Assembly: GCA_014898415.1 (NCBI GenBank)
Contig: RCTD01000001.1
Span: 2,170,001 to 2,234,000 of the forward strand
Direction: 5' to 3'
Length of the DNA stretch: 64,000 nucleotides
DNA from: Stromatinia cepivora
Taxonomy: Eukaryota; Ascomycota; Leotiomycetes; Helotiales; Sclerotiniaceae
Below are positions 24,536 to 35,989 of this stretch, piece after piece. How positions within the stretch are numbered: the stretch's first letter is position 1; the number at the start of each line of letters is the position of its first letter. A program made the position numbers and the translations under genes. The notes beneath the pieces are model-generated. The model did not search any database. It was not told the DNA's origin and saw only the letters and a list, made by a program, of their open reading frames with translations.

Positions 24536-25657
24536 ATGACACAGCCAACTCCCGCCTTCATTACAATGAACAACCTCGAAAACGCTGCTCCATCTGCTGC
24601 AGCTACCCATAAGAACTCCAGGCCCCTAACAGCAGGCCTTAGAGCTGGGAATTTTGCTGTTCAAGGTGTTTCCCCTTGGCCTCAAGGACAACCACAACCA
24701 TCGGCAATTCCAGGTGGTATCCAAACGAATATCATTCCTCAAAACCAAGGACCAAATCAGCTTGTACAACAGAACCTACAAACTCAAGGCCAGCCATTAA
24801 ATGCGCAATCGATAGTATATCAAGTCGTTCAATGTGGATGTCTACCCGGAATTCCATGTTCACAGCACACACCCGTCCCGAAACCTAGTCCCATTGTTAG
24901 GTGTGTAAAATTTCTTGCCTGTTGGGACTGCGGACCTATCGGAGCTACCATTACCATCCTCACTTTCGCCGTTGGCACCGTCATCTCCTATTTTGGCATA
25001 AAATTGGCGATTTGGACCGCTACTAAGGACTATATTGAGCATTGTCAAGCAGATGAGGTGTGTCTTCACTACTCAATTTGCAGATAAAGTGCATGCGTAC
25101 TAATACATCTCCAGGAGGCACAGCGAGCGACGACCCAATGTAAAAAAGCAGCTGGTCAAGCTCTACCTCCACCCCCATTTTTCGAGTACGATCCTACAAA
25201 CAATACTGTTGTTCGTCGAACATTGGGTGGAATGCTACTAGGGTCTACGGAGTCAATCGCTTACAATAGCAATTATGTCTGTGCATACGCGCTCCTGTGT
25301 TGTACATTTTGCTGGTTGATTCTGTCTGCGACATGCTATTTTGCATGGAAAGTACATGGTACTCGACGCATATCAGCTGGATATTTCCGAAAGATAGTCG
25401 CGAGTTCCTCAAATGAAGCTTTGCATCCACCACCAATTTCCGATCCAAATCCAAGAATCAGTCCGCTTAGGCGAACCGCTTGCCTGTCAGCCGCTGAGAT
25501 TAGTGGTGCAGTTAGCGACTCAGGATATGACAATCGTTCAATCGAGTCGCATGAGCTCACAATAGCTTCATCATCTGCAATAATAGCAAACGAAGACAGC
25601 AAGACCAGTAATGTGAGGCGCCGTGGCTCAATCGCGACTTTTGGAACAAAAAATTGA
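24536..25657 (+). CDS. Uncharacterised two-helix membrane protein
   Basis: No family was recognised. Exons 24536-25057 and 25115-25657, joined by a 57-nt phase-0 intron (gtgtgt...ctaat...ccag), give 354 residues. The start ATG at 24536 follows CCACC. The N-terminal 110 residues are rich in Gln, Pro, Ala and Asn and probably disordered. A Cys-rich motif (VVQCGCLPGIPCSQH) and FLACWDCG precede the first transmembrane segment (PIGATITILTFAVGTVISYF). A loop carrying the intron and a Pro run (ALPPPPFFEYDP) leads to a second, Cys-rich membrane segment (VCAYALLCCTFCWLILSAT). The tail is Ser-rich and polar. Both ends should lie on the same side of the membrane. The next gene starts 35 bp after the stop on the same strand. 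Confidence 0.65.
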
Positions 25658-25692
25658 GATTCTCGCTTCTCGAAGAAAACGCAAACTGCCGA

Positions 25693-26795
25693 ATGAAAAA
25701 AGACGAAGAATCCATAAAAAAGTCATTAGCAGCCCGAGGTGCTACATTCCCCATGAGACTAAAGCCACATTCAAATGTGGATATTGAAGAGCTCGCCTGT
25801 TTTGAGGACAAAAACGCAAGCCTTGATCGGCCTTGTCGAGGGACAGAGGATTTATCTATTGGCAGGACCGGCTTCATGAGCTGGTACATCGCGACATCCG
25901 AGATCTCCTTGGCCTTTATGGTTTGGAGATTTCTGCATGTACTGGAATGCAAGACGTATCTCTTTAATTGATATGCTGTTCATTTCCCCCATTGAAAAGT
26001 ACATTTACATCTTTTCCGTGGATGAACGCTACTGTCAGACGAGCCATCACGAGAGTAGTGAACAACAAGGACGCAGAAGGGTTCGTAAAATGTTATATGG
26101 AAATTCCAGCTTGGCTAGAAGAGATTAAAAAAGCCATCGCAATTTGCCTCGATCTTCTCAAACTTACAGGGATCGACAGTGAAGGTAACCTTGTCGCTCT
26201 GTGTCATAGCCAGGGCAGCTTAATAATTGCTAAATTCCCCAAGGAGTTGTATAGTTGGGGTAACATACTACGAGATATAGCTGGAAAATTTACTGTTGCT
26301 GTCGTTACAGATACGTGCCTCTCGTCGCGATCTCCGTTGCAGGGGAAGAGATGTAAAAACGGCGCGTACAATGATGAAGACTCGGTAATTCTAGCAACCC
26401 AAATCTCAATCTCGGCACTAAACCCAGAGTCATCCATCAGAGGGTTCTCTCTATCACCGAAACGACCTCGCGAACAGTATTGGACAATAGATGCAGCGGC
26501 TGCCGACCAACGACTTATTTTTGTGAATGAGAATATAAATGAGGGATACCTTAAAGTCATAGAGCCAATATCGGAGCTGAGGGACCACAATCTTCCAAAA
26601 GTGTTGGCCGCAGATTGGACTGCAAGCCTAATCCCAGGCTTGTGTCATTCGAATCCCGACTCGCATGATAAGCCCACATTTGTCGAGTGTCCGAATAGCA
26701 TCGACAAAAGAGACGGAATCCGACCCATCACAACGTACATTTTCGGCCGTACGCCAAAGGAGCCCGGGAGACTGAAGAGAAATAAAGATGAATAA
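25693..26795 (+). CDS. Uncharacterised protein, two exons
   Basis: No family was recognised. I join exon 25693-25955 (starting MKKDEESIKKS) to exon 26039-26795 through an 83-nt intron (gtatct...cag); phases agree (2 and 1), removing a stop and linking LHVLECKT to RAITRVVNNKD. This gives 339 residues. The first part is charged, with one hydrophobic stretch (MSWYIATSEISLAFMVWRFL). The second part looks globular, with LVALCHSQGSLIIAKF, IAGKFTVAVVTDTCLSS and a basic C-terminus. There is no signal peptide. The GHSxG-like CHSQGS is not enough to call a hydrolase, since no catalytic Asp/His pair can be assigned. The alternative is a single-exon protein from the ATG at 26022. It starts 35 bp after the stop of the preceding gene, so co-transcription or a mis-split gene model should be considered. 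Confidence 0.45.
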
Positions 26796-28968
26796 GATTG
26801 TTAAGTACGATTTCTGTAGGCCGATGATGACATGACTTCTAAATCATTCCAATGCTTTACCATTCAGCACGAAAGTTGAACCTTTCGAAGGCATTTCGCC
26901 ATGTTTAATTTCATGAATCATCATTGTCGCATGCGCACTTCCCTCCCAAAGACTTCTGGGTTGAAAAAGTCGACAAAAAGATATTAGAATTGGGTAGTAT
27001 CCGACCCAAGTTAAGAGATTCCGAGAGCATATAATGACCAATGCTATTGAATAAATAATCTGTATATACAGAGTTTATGCGACAAGTGCTGTTCAAATCA
27101 GGCATCTTATTGCGGAGAAATGAAACTAGGAAGTATGAACAAACCATTTTAAGAACAAACAAGTATATTAAGTTGATGAAGAGGGGCTACACGTCAACAT
27201 GGACATGCGTGATGAAGGAGAGATAAATCCCGCAGGCCAAGATCAATGGATGTATGATTAAGCTACAGTGATATTACCACTGCACCATGCAGCAACCTCG
27301 CATTTTGTTATTAGAGACTTATTTGATAATATATAGGCGACTATGGTATGATAGTAAATTTTTGCACTGTGTGCATGTAGTTTACTCATCATGATGAGGT
27401 GGTGGAAAGTTACTTATTCGCATATTGATTTTCGGGGTCAACAAGCTCGAGAGTTGTGGAACATGATCTGATCAGCAACAAGTTTCAGTTAGTACAGAAG
27501 TGAGGTTTGAATCCTGCTTGTTTGGTGAAGATGTAATGAATCATGCCGTTGAGGGTCTTGCTTTTGCGATCATTCCCAGGTATTATGTTCATAGCTAGAC
27601 TGCTTTCAGTGTTGCACAGAAAGATTTAAGAAGCATTTATGCATTAAAGAACGAGCTTGATACTGTATTATAGAGGAAATGATTTTAAAAAGATATCTTT
27701 CGAAGACGAGAAGTGGGACATACTTGACAGTGATACCTCAAATGAGCATAACCTTGCGAATGCCGTAGAATCTCTTCTTCCACCATGACTTTGAGAGTGA
27801 TGAAAAAAGCTCGCCATATATCTAGAATGCCGTTCCTTGGCTTAGAATTTTGAGGTCTTTGCAAGCACGAATACGCAGTAAGATTCACAACAGTTGGGAA
27901 TTCGGACGACGAAATGAGAGTACAGTTTGAAGGGTGTAAGAACTTTGAAGGAAAAGGAAAAGAAAAGAAAAGAATAAGTTCAAGAAAAACTATATAGGAG
28001 AAGCGGGTTAGGTTCTTTGCCGCTTGCTCAGCTCCCCGATTGAGAAGGGGCAGCTTCGGCTTCATTAAGGAAGGTATAATTATGAAGCGCCAGGATATCT
28101 GAGGCACCACATATCCCAATATTCCTAGAGAAAATTATTAAAACCGTGACCATGTCAAGAAAACATTTTCAGGAGTACACATGTCCTACTCTCCATACAG
28201 AAAACATGAGCTTTTACACCTCTCCTATTTATATAGGCAGATTTATGTATTTGAACAATATTGAAAGTGCTGAAGAGAATTGGACGCCAGGAAAGTTGCT
28301 TTTCTCAGACTGATTTCATTATCACTAGAGAATTTATGGAGCCAAAGACTTGAATTTTTAATCATTTGAATTTCCTCATAGAGCCGTGACTAAAGAGCAC
28401 TGAACAGTTAGAGATGACTGGTTATCTGTCTTCATTGCAATAAGTTCAGTGTCTAATCCTTGATAAACAATCATCATTGATTTACCCCTTGCTTAACATC
28501 GAGGTAGACACGAAATTTATCTAGCTTCCAAACTGATAACTTTCATCACCAATCAATCAATCCCTTCTACCATCATTCAAAACTGTCAAGGGTTTCATTA
28601 ATCAATCCACAGAAATTAAATATAGACATCAACAATAAAGACAATCTCAGCACCGCTGCCGCTTTTCTACCTTGGACAATGACATCATCAGACCCAAAGT
28701 AGACTAGTCCCAATCTCTATACCCTTCAACCTTTCTACCTGACAATATATAAACCACTCTCTCTTCCCCGCCTCTTTCAAGATTCTTCCTCCATCACGAA
28801 TAATCCTCGGCCGTCGACATCGCGTTATAACCCATTGTACCACCAATAAATACATTCAAATCATCTCCCCTTAGTCTCGCGACGCTTATCAAAGCTTTTG
28901 TATCAACAGAACTCTATTATTTAATCTCTGTGGCCATTTTTATCAAGAAACCCATTGCAACCGTCATA
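26796..28968. other. Intergenic region, no convincing gene
   Basis: Minus-strand frames at 26844-27162 and 27685-28119 are open, but they start at non-ATG codons and have no recognisable features. The last 300 bp are C/T-rich and could be the leader of a gene to the right. Confidence 0.5.
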
Positions 28969-29319
28969 ATGGCAAGTCCTTCTAATACCACGCCTCCATC
29001 CCCCCCAGTCCCGGAATCGTAAAAAATCTCGGTGAAGCCCCAAGCCACAGACCCTGGTTATCATACCTCGCTACACTACTCCTCCGCTAAGCATCAACTA
29101 TTTTTTCAACCCCTTCAAAACCACGCCCGGCCGCACCTCATCGACACTAGCAATATTTTCTATTTCAACATCCTATACGAATATCTCCTCATCAAATTTC
29201 CTCCCAACTACCCCAAGCTCGCTTCTCCTATCGGTACGTCCGCCTCATCCCATCATTCTAATCCTGCCCACCGCAGCCATATCCTCTTTACACCATCCTA
29301 TTGCCCCTCCAACATCTAA
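28969..29319 (+). pseudogene. ATG-initiated frame interrupted by TAA, doubtful gene
   Basis: An ATG at 28969, after a C/T-rich leader, opens MASPSNTTPPSPPVPES and is then stopped by TAA at 29020-29022. The same frame continues open to 29319, through a segment with aromatic and hydrophobic residues (FYFNILYEYLLI). A strong intron signal lies at 29233 (gtacgt) to 29340 (ccttag). Splicing it would extend the frame, with several Cys residues, to about 29566. It could be a small gene with a premature stop, a short leader ORF, or chance. Confidence 0.2.
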
Positions 29320-29407
29320 CCTCTCCCAACACATCCCTTAGTAGTTTCCCTCCCCCCCCTCATCTGCTGCATCTGCAATTTCTCCAAAAAGTTCCCGGGA
29401 GAACCAA

Positions 29408-29548
29408 ATGAGAACACATCTATATCACAGTTTTGCCACCGACTTCCTCTTTCAAACGCTGAGCGTAGTGGCCGTCATATGTATTGTTCCAGCTGTGTTT
29501 GGAGTATTATTAAGGAAGGAGAGGAGATTAATGTTGGTTGGGAGGTAA
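29408..29548 (+). CDS. Possible 46-residue single-pass membrane protein
   Basis: ATG at 29408 to TAA at 29546-29548. The product has one hydrophobic helix (TLSVVAVICIVPAVFGVLL) followed at once by a strongly basic end (RKERRLMLVGR), the usual pattern of a small membrane protein with a cytosolic or matrix-side tail. It lies just downstream of the interrupted frame at 28969. A spliced relation between the two is possible, but the frames differ. Confidence 0.3.
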   Translation: MRTHLYHSFATDFLFQTLSVVAVICIVPAVFGVLLRKERRLMLVGR

Positions 29549-30414
29549 GTCTTACCAGTTAGTTTTCGTAGGAAGGGACGTGATGTTGAAGTAGGGGTGT
29601 TATTGGTGCAGGGTGATTCTGCTTTGATTCTGATATCCGAGAAAATGGATTTACAGAAAGTCGGATGGTAGTTTGGAAAGGACGGCTTTATTCAATATTT
29701 ATCATTTGCAGAAACCTCAGATCATAATCCAAAATAATCAACTCCGTTTCCAATATTCAACACCAAATATCCAACTCCTCTAATCCAGAATTCAAATTTT
29801 CCTGTTCTGAGTAGAGTATTCAATATATACCATTTGCAGAGACATCAGATTATACTTCAAAATGTCCAATTCAATTTCCAATATTCTATGCACAACACAC
29901 AAAGATTATAAAACTAGACTTTTAATTTTGCAACTTTGTTTAGGATATTCAATATAGCATTTTAAATAAGGAAGGATCATGATCTGGAGCTGGAAAAGAA
30001 TGAAAGCTTTCGAGATTATTTTGGTTAATGAAGATGATCCGGATCTTCGTGCTTTAGTTGAACCCTAGAGAGTATCATCTATAGAGCTTGGTATGACTGC
30101 TTGAGCGTATGTGTTTTTCTATGACGATATTGGCTGCGATAGATTTCTTTCATGATATTATGCAGACAAGATGACTATGGGAGAATTTACTTGCAATTAT
30201 AATTCCTCTTTCTTTCATTATTTCATATTCAATATCTAGTGTTGTTCTATCACCTACTACCCTCTTCCACTCTCCACCGTCTAATCAAATATATACTACC
30301 CATACCACTAATTATCTCTACTTCACACTCTTCCATTCCTATAATCATCTATACCATCGCTTCCCTCCCTTATTTCCCGACCCCCGTAAAATCTCCAACC
30401 CACTCTCATTTAAT
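29549..30414. other. Intergenic region with a diverged direct repeat
   Basis: No gene was seen. It contains two diverged 70-bp direct copies (29689-29758 and 29817-29886) and a C/T-rich stretch from 30240 to 30410. Confidence 0.55.
29689..29886. repeat. Diverged 70-bp direct repeat, two copies
   Basis: Copies at 29689-29758 and 29817-29886 both begin TATTCAATAT, share CATTTGCAGA, and end TTTCCAATATTC. By hand, about 57 of 70 positions match without gaps. A fragment of a third copy may follow near 29945. Confidence 0.7.
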
Positions 30415-32595
30415 TTAATCATCACCCCCCAAATTCATAGGAACTAACTCCACCTTCCCACCCCTACTAGCTCCCACCCCTTCTCCACCACTCGTAACCC
30501 CTCTAATCATCAGCAATCCCAATCTACCCTTCAACCTCTCCCTATTCTCACTTACCAAATTCCCTGAGCCATCCGTGCTATCCGTTCCGACCCTTGTTTC
30601 CCTCGCATGGAAATGATTCATCATTGCTGTTTGACCTTGTTTACGAGGTCTATTTACATGTCCACTACGAGTAGAATTTATGTACGAAGGAAGCGGCGCA
30701 TCCGATTGCCCTTGATCCGTTTCGGTGACTTCGCCGGTATTTTTCTCCTGGCTGCTATTGTTCGATCTACATGTAACGTAACTTGAGTCTTTAGTTTCAT
30801 CGTCTTTTGGATCCGCGATATTACTCTCATCTTCATTCTTATCTTCCACGCGAAAACAATTACTCGCAAGGGCCCTCTTCAAACACATCAACTTTATCTC
30901 CTTCTCCTCACTCCCACTCTCATAAGATATGCTGTTGGAAAATTGAAGAGCTTTCGCAGCAGCTAAATCCGCTTCGTCAAGCACACACTCCATACTGCCT
31001 ACTGGCAATACCACCTGCCGCGCACTCTTGCTTTTATATCCAGATGAGAAACCAGATCTTCTATCAGTCCTGACGCCAAGCATAGTGCTCACTGGAGATC
31101 TAGCTCTCATGGTATTTTCTGACGCAGTATCAGAATCGTCAGATGGAGAATAATTAGACATCACTGATATAGGTCCAGCAGCCGACGGTTTTGGGTCATC
31201 GATTGCCGGGTCAGGTAACTTAAAAAGACCAAAAGGGATAGAAGCTGAGCTACGAGCTCTTCGAAGTGCTTTTTTAGCTGTGTTACTATATGTAAACTCA
31301 TCTGAGTCTGCTTCTTCAGTACTCTGGCTTCCGCTATGATGTGCAGATGAAAATCTTTCCTTTAGAGATTGTTTCGATACCGAATGAATAAGTGGTCTGA
31401 GTTTTTGTTTGATGCGGTTGATAGTGGGAAAACGTGGAATTTCCGAATCACTCCCTTCACTTAGTGGGAAGGAAAATGTCGTTCCGGACGTGTTGGTCTG
31501 TCTTGCTGCACGTTTGGAGGCTGTCGTAGATGATTTGTGGCGAGTCTGATCGCCAATATGAAGTGGTGGATCGACACGATCTGACATTGTAGGATGATTT
31601 GACATGGAATGTATAATGGTTTGTTCTGCAACAAGCTCTGACTCTCTGCGTCGTGAGCCAAATAATGACTTTGTGGCAGACCAAGTTGGCTTCCACCTCT
31701 CCTCTGTTTGCTTGAAACTGGTGATAGCTCCGGTACGCATGAAATTATCTCCTGTACCAGAGCCTCCGCGCAAGCTGACCTTGCCGCTTCGAACGTTAGC
31801 TTGAGGATTTGCTGTAACGTATTCATGAATAAAGGCAGGATTGCTGTTGGAAAAGTCGCAACGTGAAGGTTCCGATGGAAGATGCTGTAATTCGATCTCA
31901 TCGATAATGATAGAATCATGACCTTCTTCACAAGTTTTGATAGTAATTTTTGTAAAAGGATTTGAAGGTCTGGTAAAAGAACTAGGCGAATCAGTTCCTG
32001 CTACAGGTTGAGGTATAGAAAGTCGAAGAGGAGAATGGCTAACAGCAGAATGACTTCGGGAGGTTCTATTGCTTCTGCTTGTATCGTTTGCTCCATCCAT
32101 GAAATGCAAAGCGACGGGCCAAACGGGGGCAGCTTGCACTGGTGCACCAGTATTGTTACGATTGGATTTCATGTAGCGTCCGATATCATCCGTGCAACAA
32201 CAGAAACTCATCAAAATCACAAAGCATACGCATGCCGCGACAATATACATAAGCTGATATGGAGTGACTGCGAGGTTTCCGAATTCGGGAAAGTTTGAAT
32301 GCACATTCGTAGATGGTTCGCCGATGGAATGGGCGGGTTTCGTGGTTGCAATCGCGGGTGTATTATCTGAAGGATCTCTGTACAATAAAGACGTTACGAA
32401 TGTCTGGATGGTTGTAAGTGTTGAAGTTTTGGTAGCAGTAATGGCTGGCAAGGTGAGCCAACTGCTTGTCGTGCTTGTAGAAATAGATGTCGCCGAAGGG
32501 CGGTTCTGTAAGAGCCCCAGCCTTGCCGTGCTAGTAAAGTTCACGAAATCTGCAGTTATACCCAGAGGGTCTTGTATTAATCGGCCAATAGCCAT
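30415..32595 (-). CDS. Uncharacterised single-pass membrane protein, 726 aa
   Basis: A single open frame from ATG at 32595 to TAA at 30415. The N-terminal 100 residues are rich in Ser, Thr and Ala and look like a glycosylated outer region, but no signal peptide is present at this ATG. One strong transmembrane helix follows at about residues 112-134 (YQLMYIVAACVCFVILMSF), ended by CCCTDD. The remaining 590 residues are polar, Ser-rich and charged, with no recognised domain, so they are probably cytosolic and disordered. This layout resembles fungal wall-sensor or mucin-like membrane proteins, but that is only analogy. An in-frame-shifted, Cys-containing segment just upstream (32812-32531) may be a lost or spliced N-terminal part. 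Confidence 0.6.
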   Translation of the reverse strand: MAIGRLIQDPLGITADFVNFTSTARLGLLQNRPSATSISTSTTSSWLTLPAITATKTSTLTTIQTFVTSLLYRDPSDNTPAIATTKPAHSIGEPSTNVHSNFPEFGNLAVTPYQLMYIVAACVCFVILMSFCCCTDDIGRYMKSNRNNTGAPVQAAPVWPVALHFMDGANDTSRSNRTSRSHSAVSHSPLRLSIPQPVAGTDSPSSFTRPSNPFTKITIKTCEEGHDSIIIDEIELQHLPSEPSRCDFSNSNPAFIHEYVTANPQANVRSGKVSLRGGSGTGDNFMRTGAITSFKQTEERWKPTWSATKSLFGSRRRESELVAEQTIIHSMSNHPTMSDRVDPPLHIGDQTRHKSSTTASKRAARQTNTSGTTFSFPLSEGSDSEIPRFPTINRIKQKLRPLIHSVSKQSLKERFSSAHHSGSQSTEEADSDEFTYSNTAKKALRRARSSASIPFGLFKLPDPAIDDPKPSAAGPISVMSNYSPSDDSDTASENTMRARSPVSTMLGVRTDRRSGFSSGYKSKSARQVVLPVGSMECVLDEADLAAAKALQFSNSISYESGSEEKEIKLMCLKRALASNCFRVEDKNEDESNIADPKDDETKDSSYVTCRSNNSSQEKNTGEVTETDQGQSDAPLPSYINSTRSGHVNRPRKQGQTAMMNHFHARETRVGTDSTDGSGNLVSENRERLKGRLGLLMIRGVTSGGEGVGASRGGKVELVPMNLGGDD

Positions 32596-33713
32596 GATAT
32601 ATTCGCTTATTGATCGGAGCTATGCATGAAAAGGTGTCGCAGTCAATATAAGATATGTCAGGTATCTTGTTAAAGTCGGGGTCGATGAAGAGCAATTTCT
32701 GATCATAAATTTGTAACAGTAACGATGCGCAGGCTTGAGAAATATCAGTATCCAAATGTGCAGACTTTTATAAATTCAAAAGAAAGGAAACAAATTGAGA
32801 TGTACTCATCATAAGTGATTATCCCGATTTTAATGGAAAGAACGACCCCGACTTGGATTAATTGACCATGACGAACGGGGAAGCTGCCACACGATCATTT
32901 TTGAGCTGACTGCCAGAGCTCTATCGACACTACCTTTGAGCCTCAAGTATTCCAGAAACGAAAGAAAACGGTTATACAAGACGCAGCATATGCATAGGCT
33001 CCGGGATGGAGTCTCATTGCCAGAGCAACCTGTTCAAGAACAGTGTCGCAATCTTTCAAAAATTTTGATGTAACACTAGTTATCACCGTGCCTCATCGTG
33101 TCTCGAAGATTTTCATCTAGGATATTGATGGCTTTGCAAGGTTGAAGTAATGTTGCACATCGGGTCTTTCAGCCCCAATCCAAGAAAGGGGAAGCTCTTC
33201 AGTTTCGCTTACTTATGGCCCGCATGACTTTGAAATATAAAAAGCTGGTTGCAATTCATTCATCCAGAGCACTTCGAGGCCATTTAAGACATGATCAAGT
33301 ATCGGAAGAGCCATGCCCCATATAGCCATACGCTTGAGATGAATTATGGGGGCATTTACACGTTCAAGGAGATATCTGTTGCTTAATTTTCCCCCATTGT
33401 TTACAACTCCTTCATATCAGTGTCAATGATCAAATTATACTTAAAGGCCCTATCGCAAAGCCTTTATAGATCTAATACCTTGATATGGTCGAAAGACTAA
33501 TGCATTTAGATAATATTTCCGTAATGTTGAAATACAAGAGTGGTTGGATTGGCTATCGATCGCCATCGTGGTCGCTAAAACCACCCGTAATGAATTTGGC
33601 GCGTCGCGACTTTTCCACTTTAGAACGCGTTACCCCAATCTGTAAATCCAAAGCAGAGAAGAACATTCTAACTCAACATCGAATTCGAAATACAACTTTG
33701 AAGTTACAACAAA
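32596..33713. other. Divergent intergenic region
   Basis: It lies between the start of the membrane-protein gene (-) and primase (+). On the minus strand, 32812-32531 reads as a short start (MMSTSQFVSFLLNL), a TAA at 32770-32768, and then an open Cys-containing stretch (ISQACASLLLQIYDQ). Otherwise no coding character was seen. Confidence 0.5.
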
Positions 33714-35376
33714 ATGATACGTCAAGACCCTAATAGATTCTCCAAGAGACAAAAGCCAGACTATAGGAAAACTCAATTTGCAGAAAAACCCACCTATAAA
33801 GATCTCAGCTACCCGCATCGTTTGAATTTCTACTCGATACCCCCTACCGCCGATATAACTCTGGAACAATTTGAGCAATGGGCTATTGATCGCCTACGAG
33901 GTATGTACGAAAATTTGTAAATCCTGTGAATATACAATAACATGAGAAATAGTTCTTGCAGAGCTCGAAGCATGTTCTTTCAGAAACAGATCCCCCGCCG
34001 AAACAGCTGCCCATATGAAACCTCTCCTCGATAAATACCTACCGCTTTCTGCCTCTTCCTCCGGCTCCAGTGCACTGCAGGCTGAGAGACAGAAGGATCA
34101 TTATAGTCATTTTATCCTGCGGCTTGCATTTGCTTCTACGGAAGACTTGCGAAGACGGTTTTCTCGGGTTGAGTCGATGTTATTCCGCTTGCGGTTTCAG
34201 GTAGATGATTTGAGGGAGCGGCAAGCATTCGTGGAAGGGCTCAATCTAGATTGGGAAACTGTGAGTGAGGACGAAAAGAGGGACCATTGGGAACAATTGA
34301 AAGGTGCGGCTGGCTGGGATAAAATGCGAATAGAAGAAGAGAGCTGGTTCAAGGTAGACTGGGAGAGAGTCCCTGAATTAGTGGAGAGTCGCCGGGTATT
34401 CTTGAGGGGTGGAAAGGCATACGTACATTCCAGGGAACAATTATCGATGGTTGTGGCGGAGTTTACCAATAGGCTGGATAAAGCTTTAGAGGTTTGCTTG
34501 TTCATTTTTAACCCCTCATTGTGATTTGTCCTAATGATCGGCTCAGATTACATCTCGCGCACTACCTCGGCTTGATGAAGACGATCGATTAACGCCAATC
34601 CTTACACATCTCTCCCAAAACTTCACCACACCCGACGCAAATTATTCCGGCTCAGCTACTGCGGTGGATGGAGCTGACATATCCGCCCGCAACATTGATG
34701 CACTGTCATCTTCATTCCCTCTTTGCATGCAAAACCTCCACAGATCCCTTCGCCGCGATGCTCATCTCAAACATTACGGTCGTCTGCAATACACTCTTTT
34801 CCTCAAGGGTATTGGGCTAAACCTAGAAGAATGTCTTGTATTCTGGCGATCCTCTTTCAGCAAAATTACAGACGACGTCTTCAATAAAGAATATAGATAT
34901 AATGTTCGTCACGCATATGGTGATGTAGGAGGAGATTCCAATCGCAGAGGAAACGGATATTCTCCATTTAGTTGTCAGAAGATTTTAACAGAACATCCTC
35001 CAGGTCCAGGAGAATCACATGGTTGTCCTTATAGACATTTTAGTGTAGATAACCTGACATCTTTATTACGTGCTGTAGGCGTAAATGATCAGGAGGTCTT
35101 GCGAGGGGTAAAAGAGGATAAAGAGAAGCAGAAGTTTCATCTTGCTTGTAATCGGTATGTAGTTCAGAATGTACTCCTCGGATGAATGCTAATTTATTTA
35201 GGGTCTTCGAATATGCACATAAACAGGAGATCAAGAAAGTCAAAGACGATAATACATGGGGTGCGGCACAATTAGAAACGATTGTCCACCCCAATGAGTA
35301 CTTCAAACGAAGTTACTTACTTAAAAATATGGACAAGAATCCCACCGTACGGGAGGATGTCAAGATGGACGGTTAA
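33714..35376 (+). CDS. PRI2: DNA primase large subunit
   Basis: Regulatory iron-sulfur subunit of the DNA polymerase alpha-primase complex, acting in the nucleus to make RNA primers for replication. Four exons: 33714-33900, 33962-34491, 34547-35154 and 35202-35376, all with GT...AG introns of 47 to 61 nt and matching phases, giving 499 residues, normal for the family. The N-terminal helical part includes LNFYSIPPTADITLEQFEQWAIDRL, typical of the family. The C-terminal 4Fe-4S domain is complete: cysteines near residues 298 (FPLCMQN), 382 (FSCQKIL), 399 (HGCPYRHF) and 440 (LACNRVFEY), spaced much as in the yeast protein. The HGCPYxHF signature is diagnostic, and the protein ends normally. The last intron splits the codon after LACN. 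The start ATG gives MIRQDPNRFSK; no better start was seen. Confidence 0.95.
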
Positions 35377-35989
35377 GTAATGTATGAATTATACGATATA
35401 GGTTAGTACTAGCGTTGCGGTGGGAATAAGGGACGTTCTATGGGGTTGTTATTATAGATATCATGATTAAGACTTGATGTTTCTTTTTAAGTGAGGAGAG
35501 TAATTGAATATATTGAGCTTGCATCTTCACTCCATTCACTATTATCGCTTCTGAGCATTCTCATTCGTCTGACTCTCGTCTGATTGTTTTGAGCACACAA
35601 TGGCTATCAGACTTTCCAAACAATTGTTTATCTTTTCGGCAGTTCGGTGAGACTCTTCTCCAGCTTCTTCTAGTCAACTATATACTGGTCCCCCCCAAAG
35701 ACCTCAAGGAACAACTAAAGCTCTTCCTTGTTGTATCTCGGCATTTCATAGGCATCCCCAGATCAATCCATCAATAAAGGGATTTACACCAAGTCAGTTT
35801 CTTGTCATTCACAGTATCCACTACCCTTCCACGTACTTCGATCTGGATGCACAACCAATTCGACAACACCATCAATAGTTCGCTGATCCACACGCAGTCT
35901 ACCTACCAAAATTCGAAACACGATACCTCACCCGAATATCGATAACACACAGTCCTAAGCTTTCCGGTTAGCCAAAAGATTAAAAGGAA
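35377..35989. other. Intergenic region, no gene seen
   Basis: It runs from the primase 3' end to the first microprotein. The last 200 bp are rich in CA and lack ATG-initiated frames of any length, which fits a promoter and leader. Confidence 0.55.

Noticed and set aside
27685..28119. 144-codon minus-strand ORF
   Set aside because: It starts at TTG, not ATG, and shows no domain or splice support.
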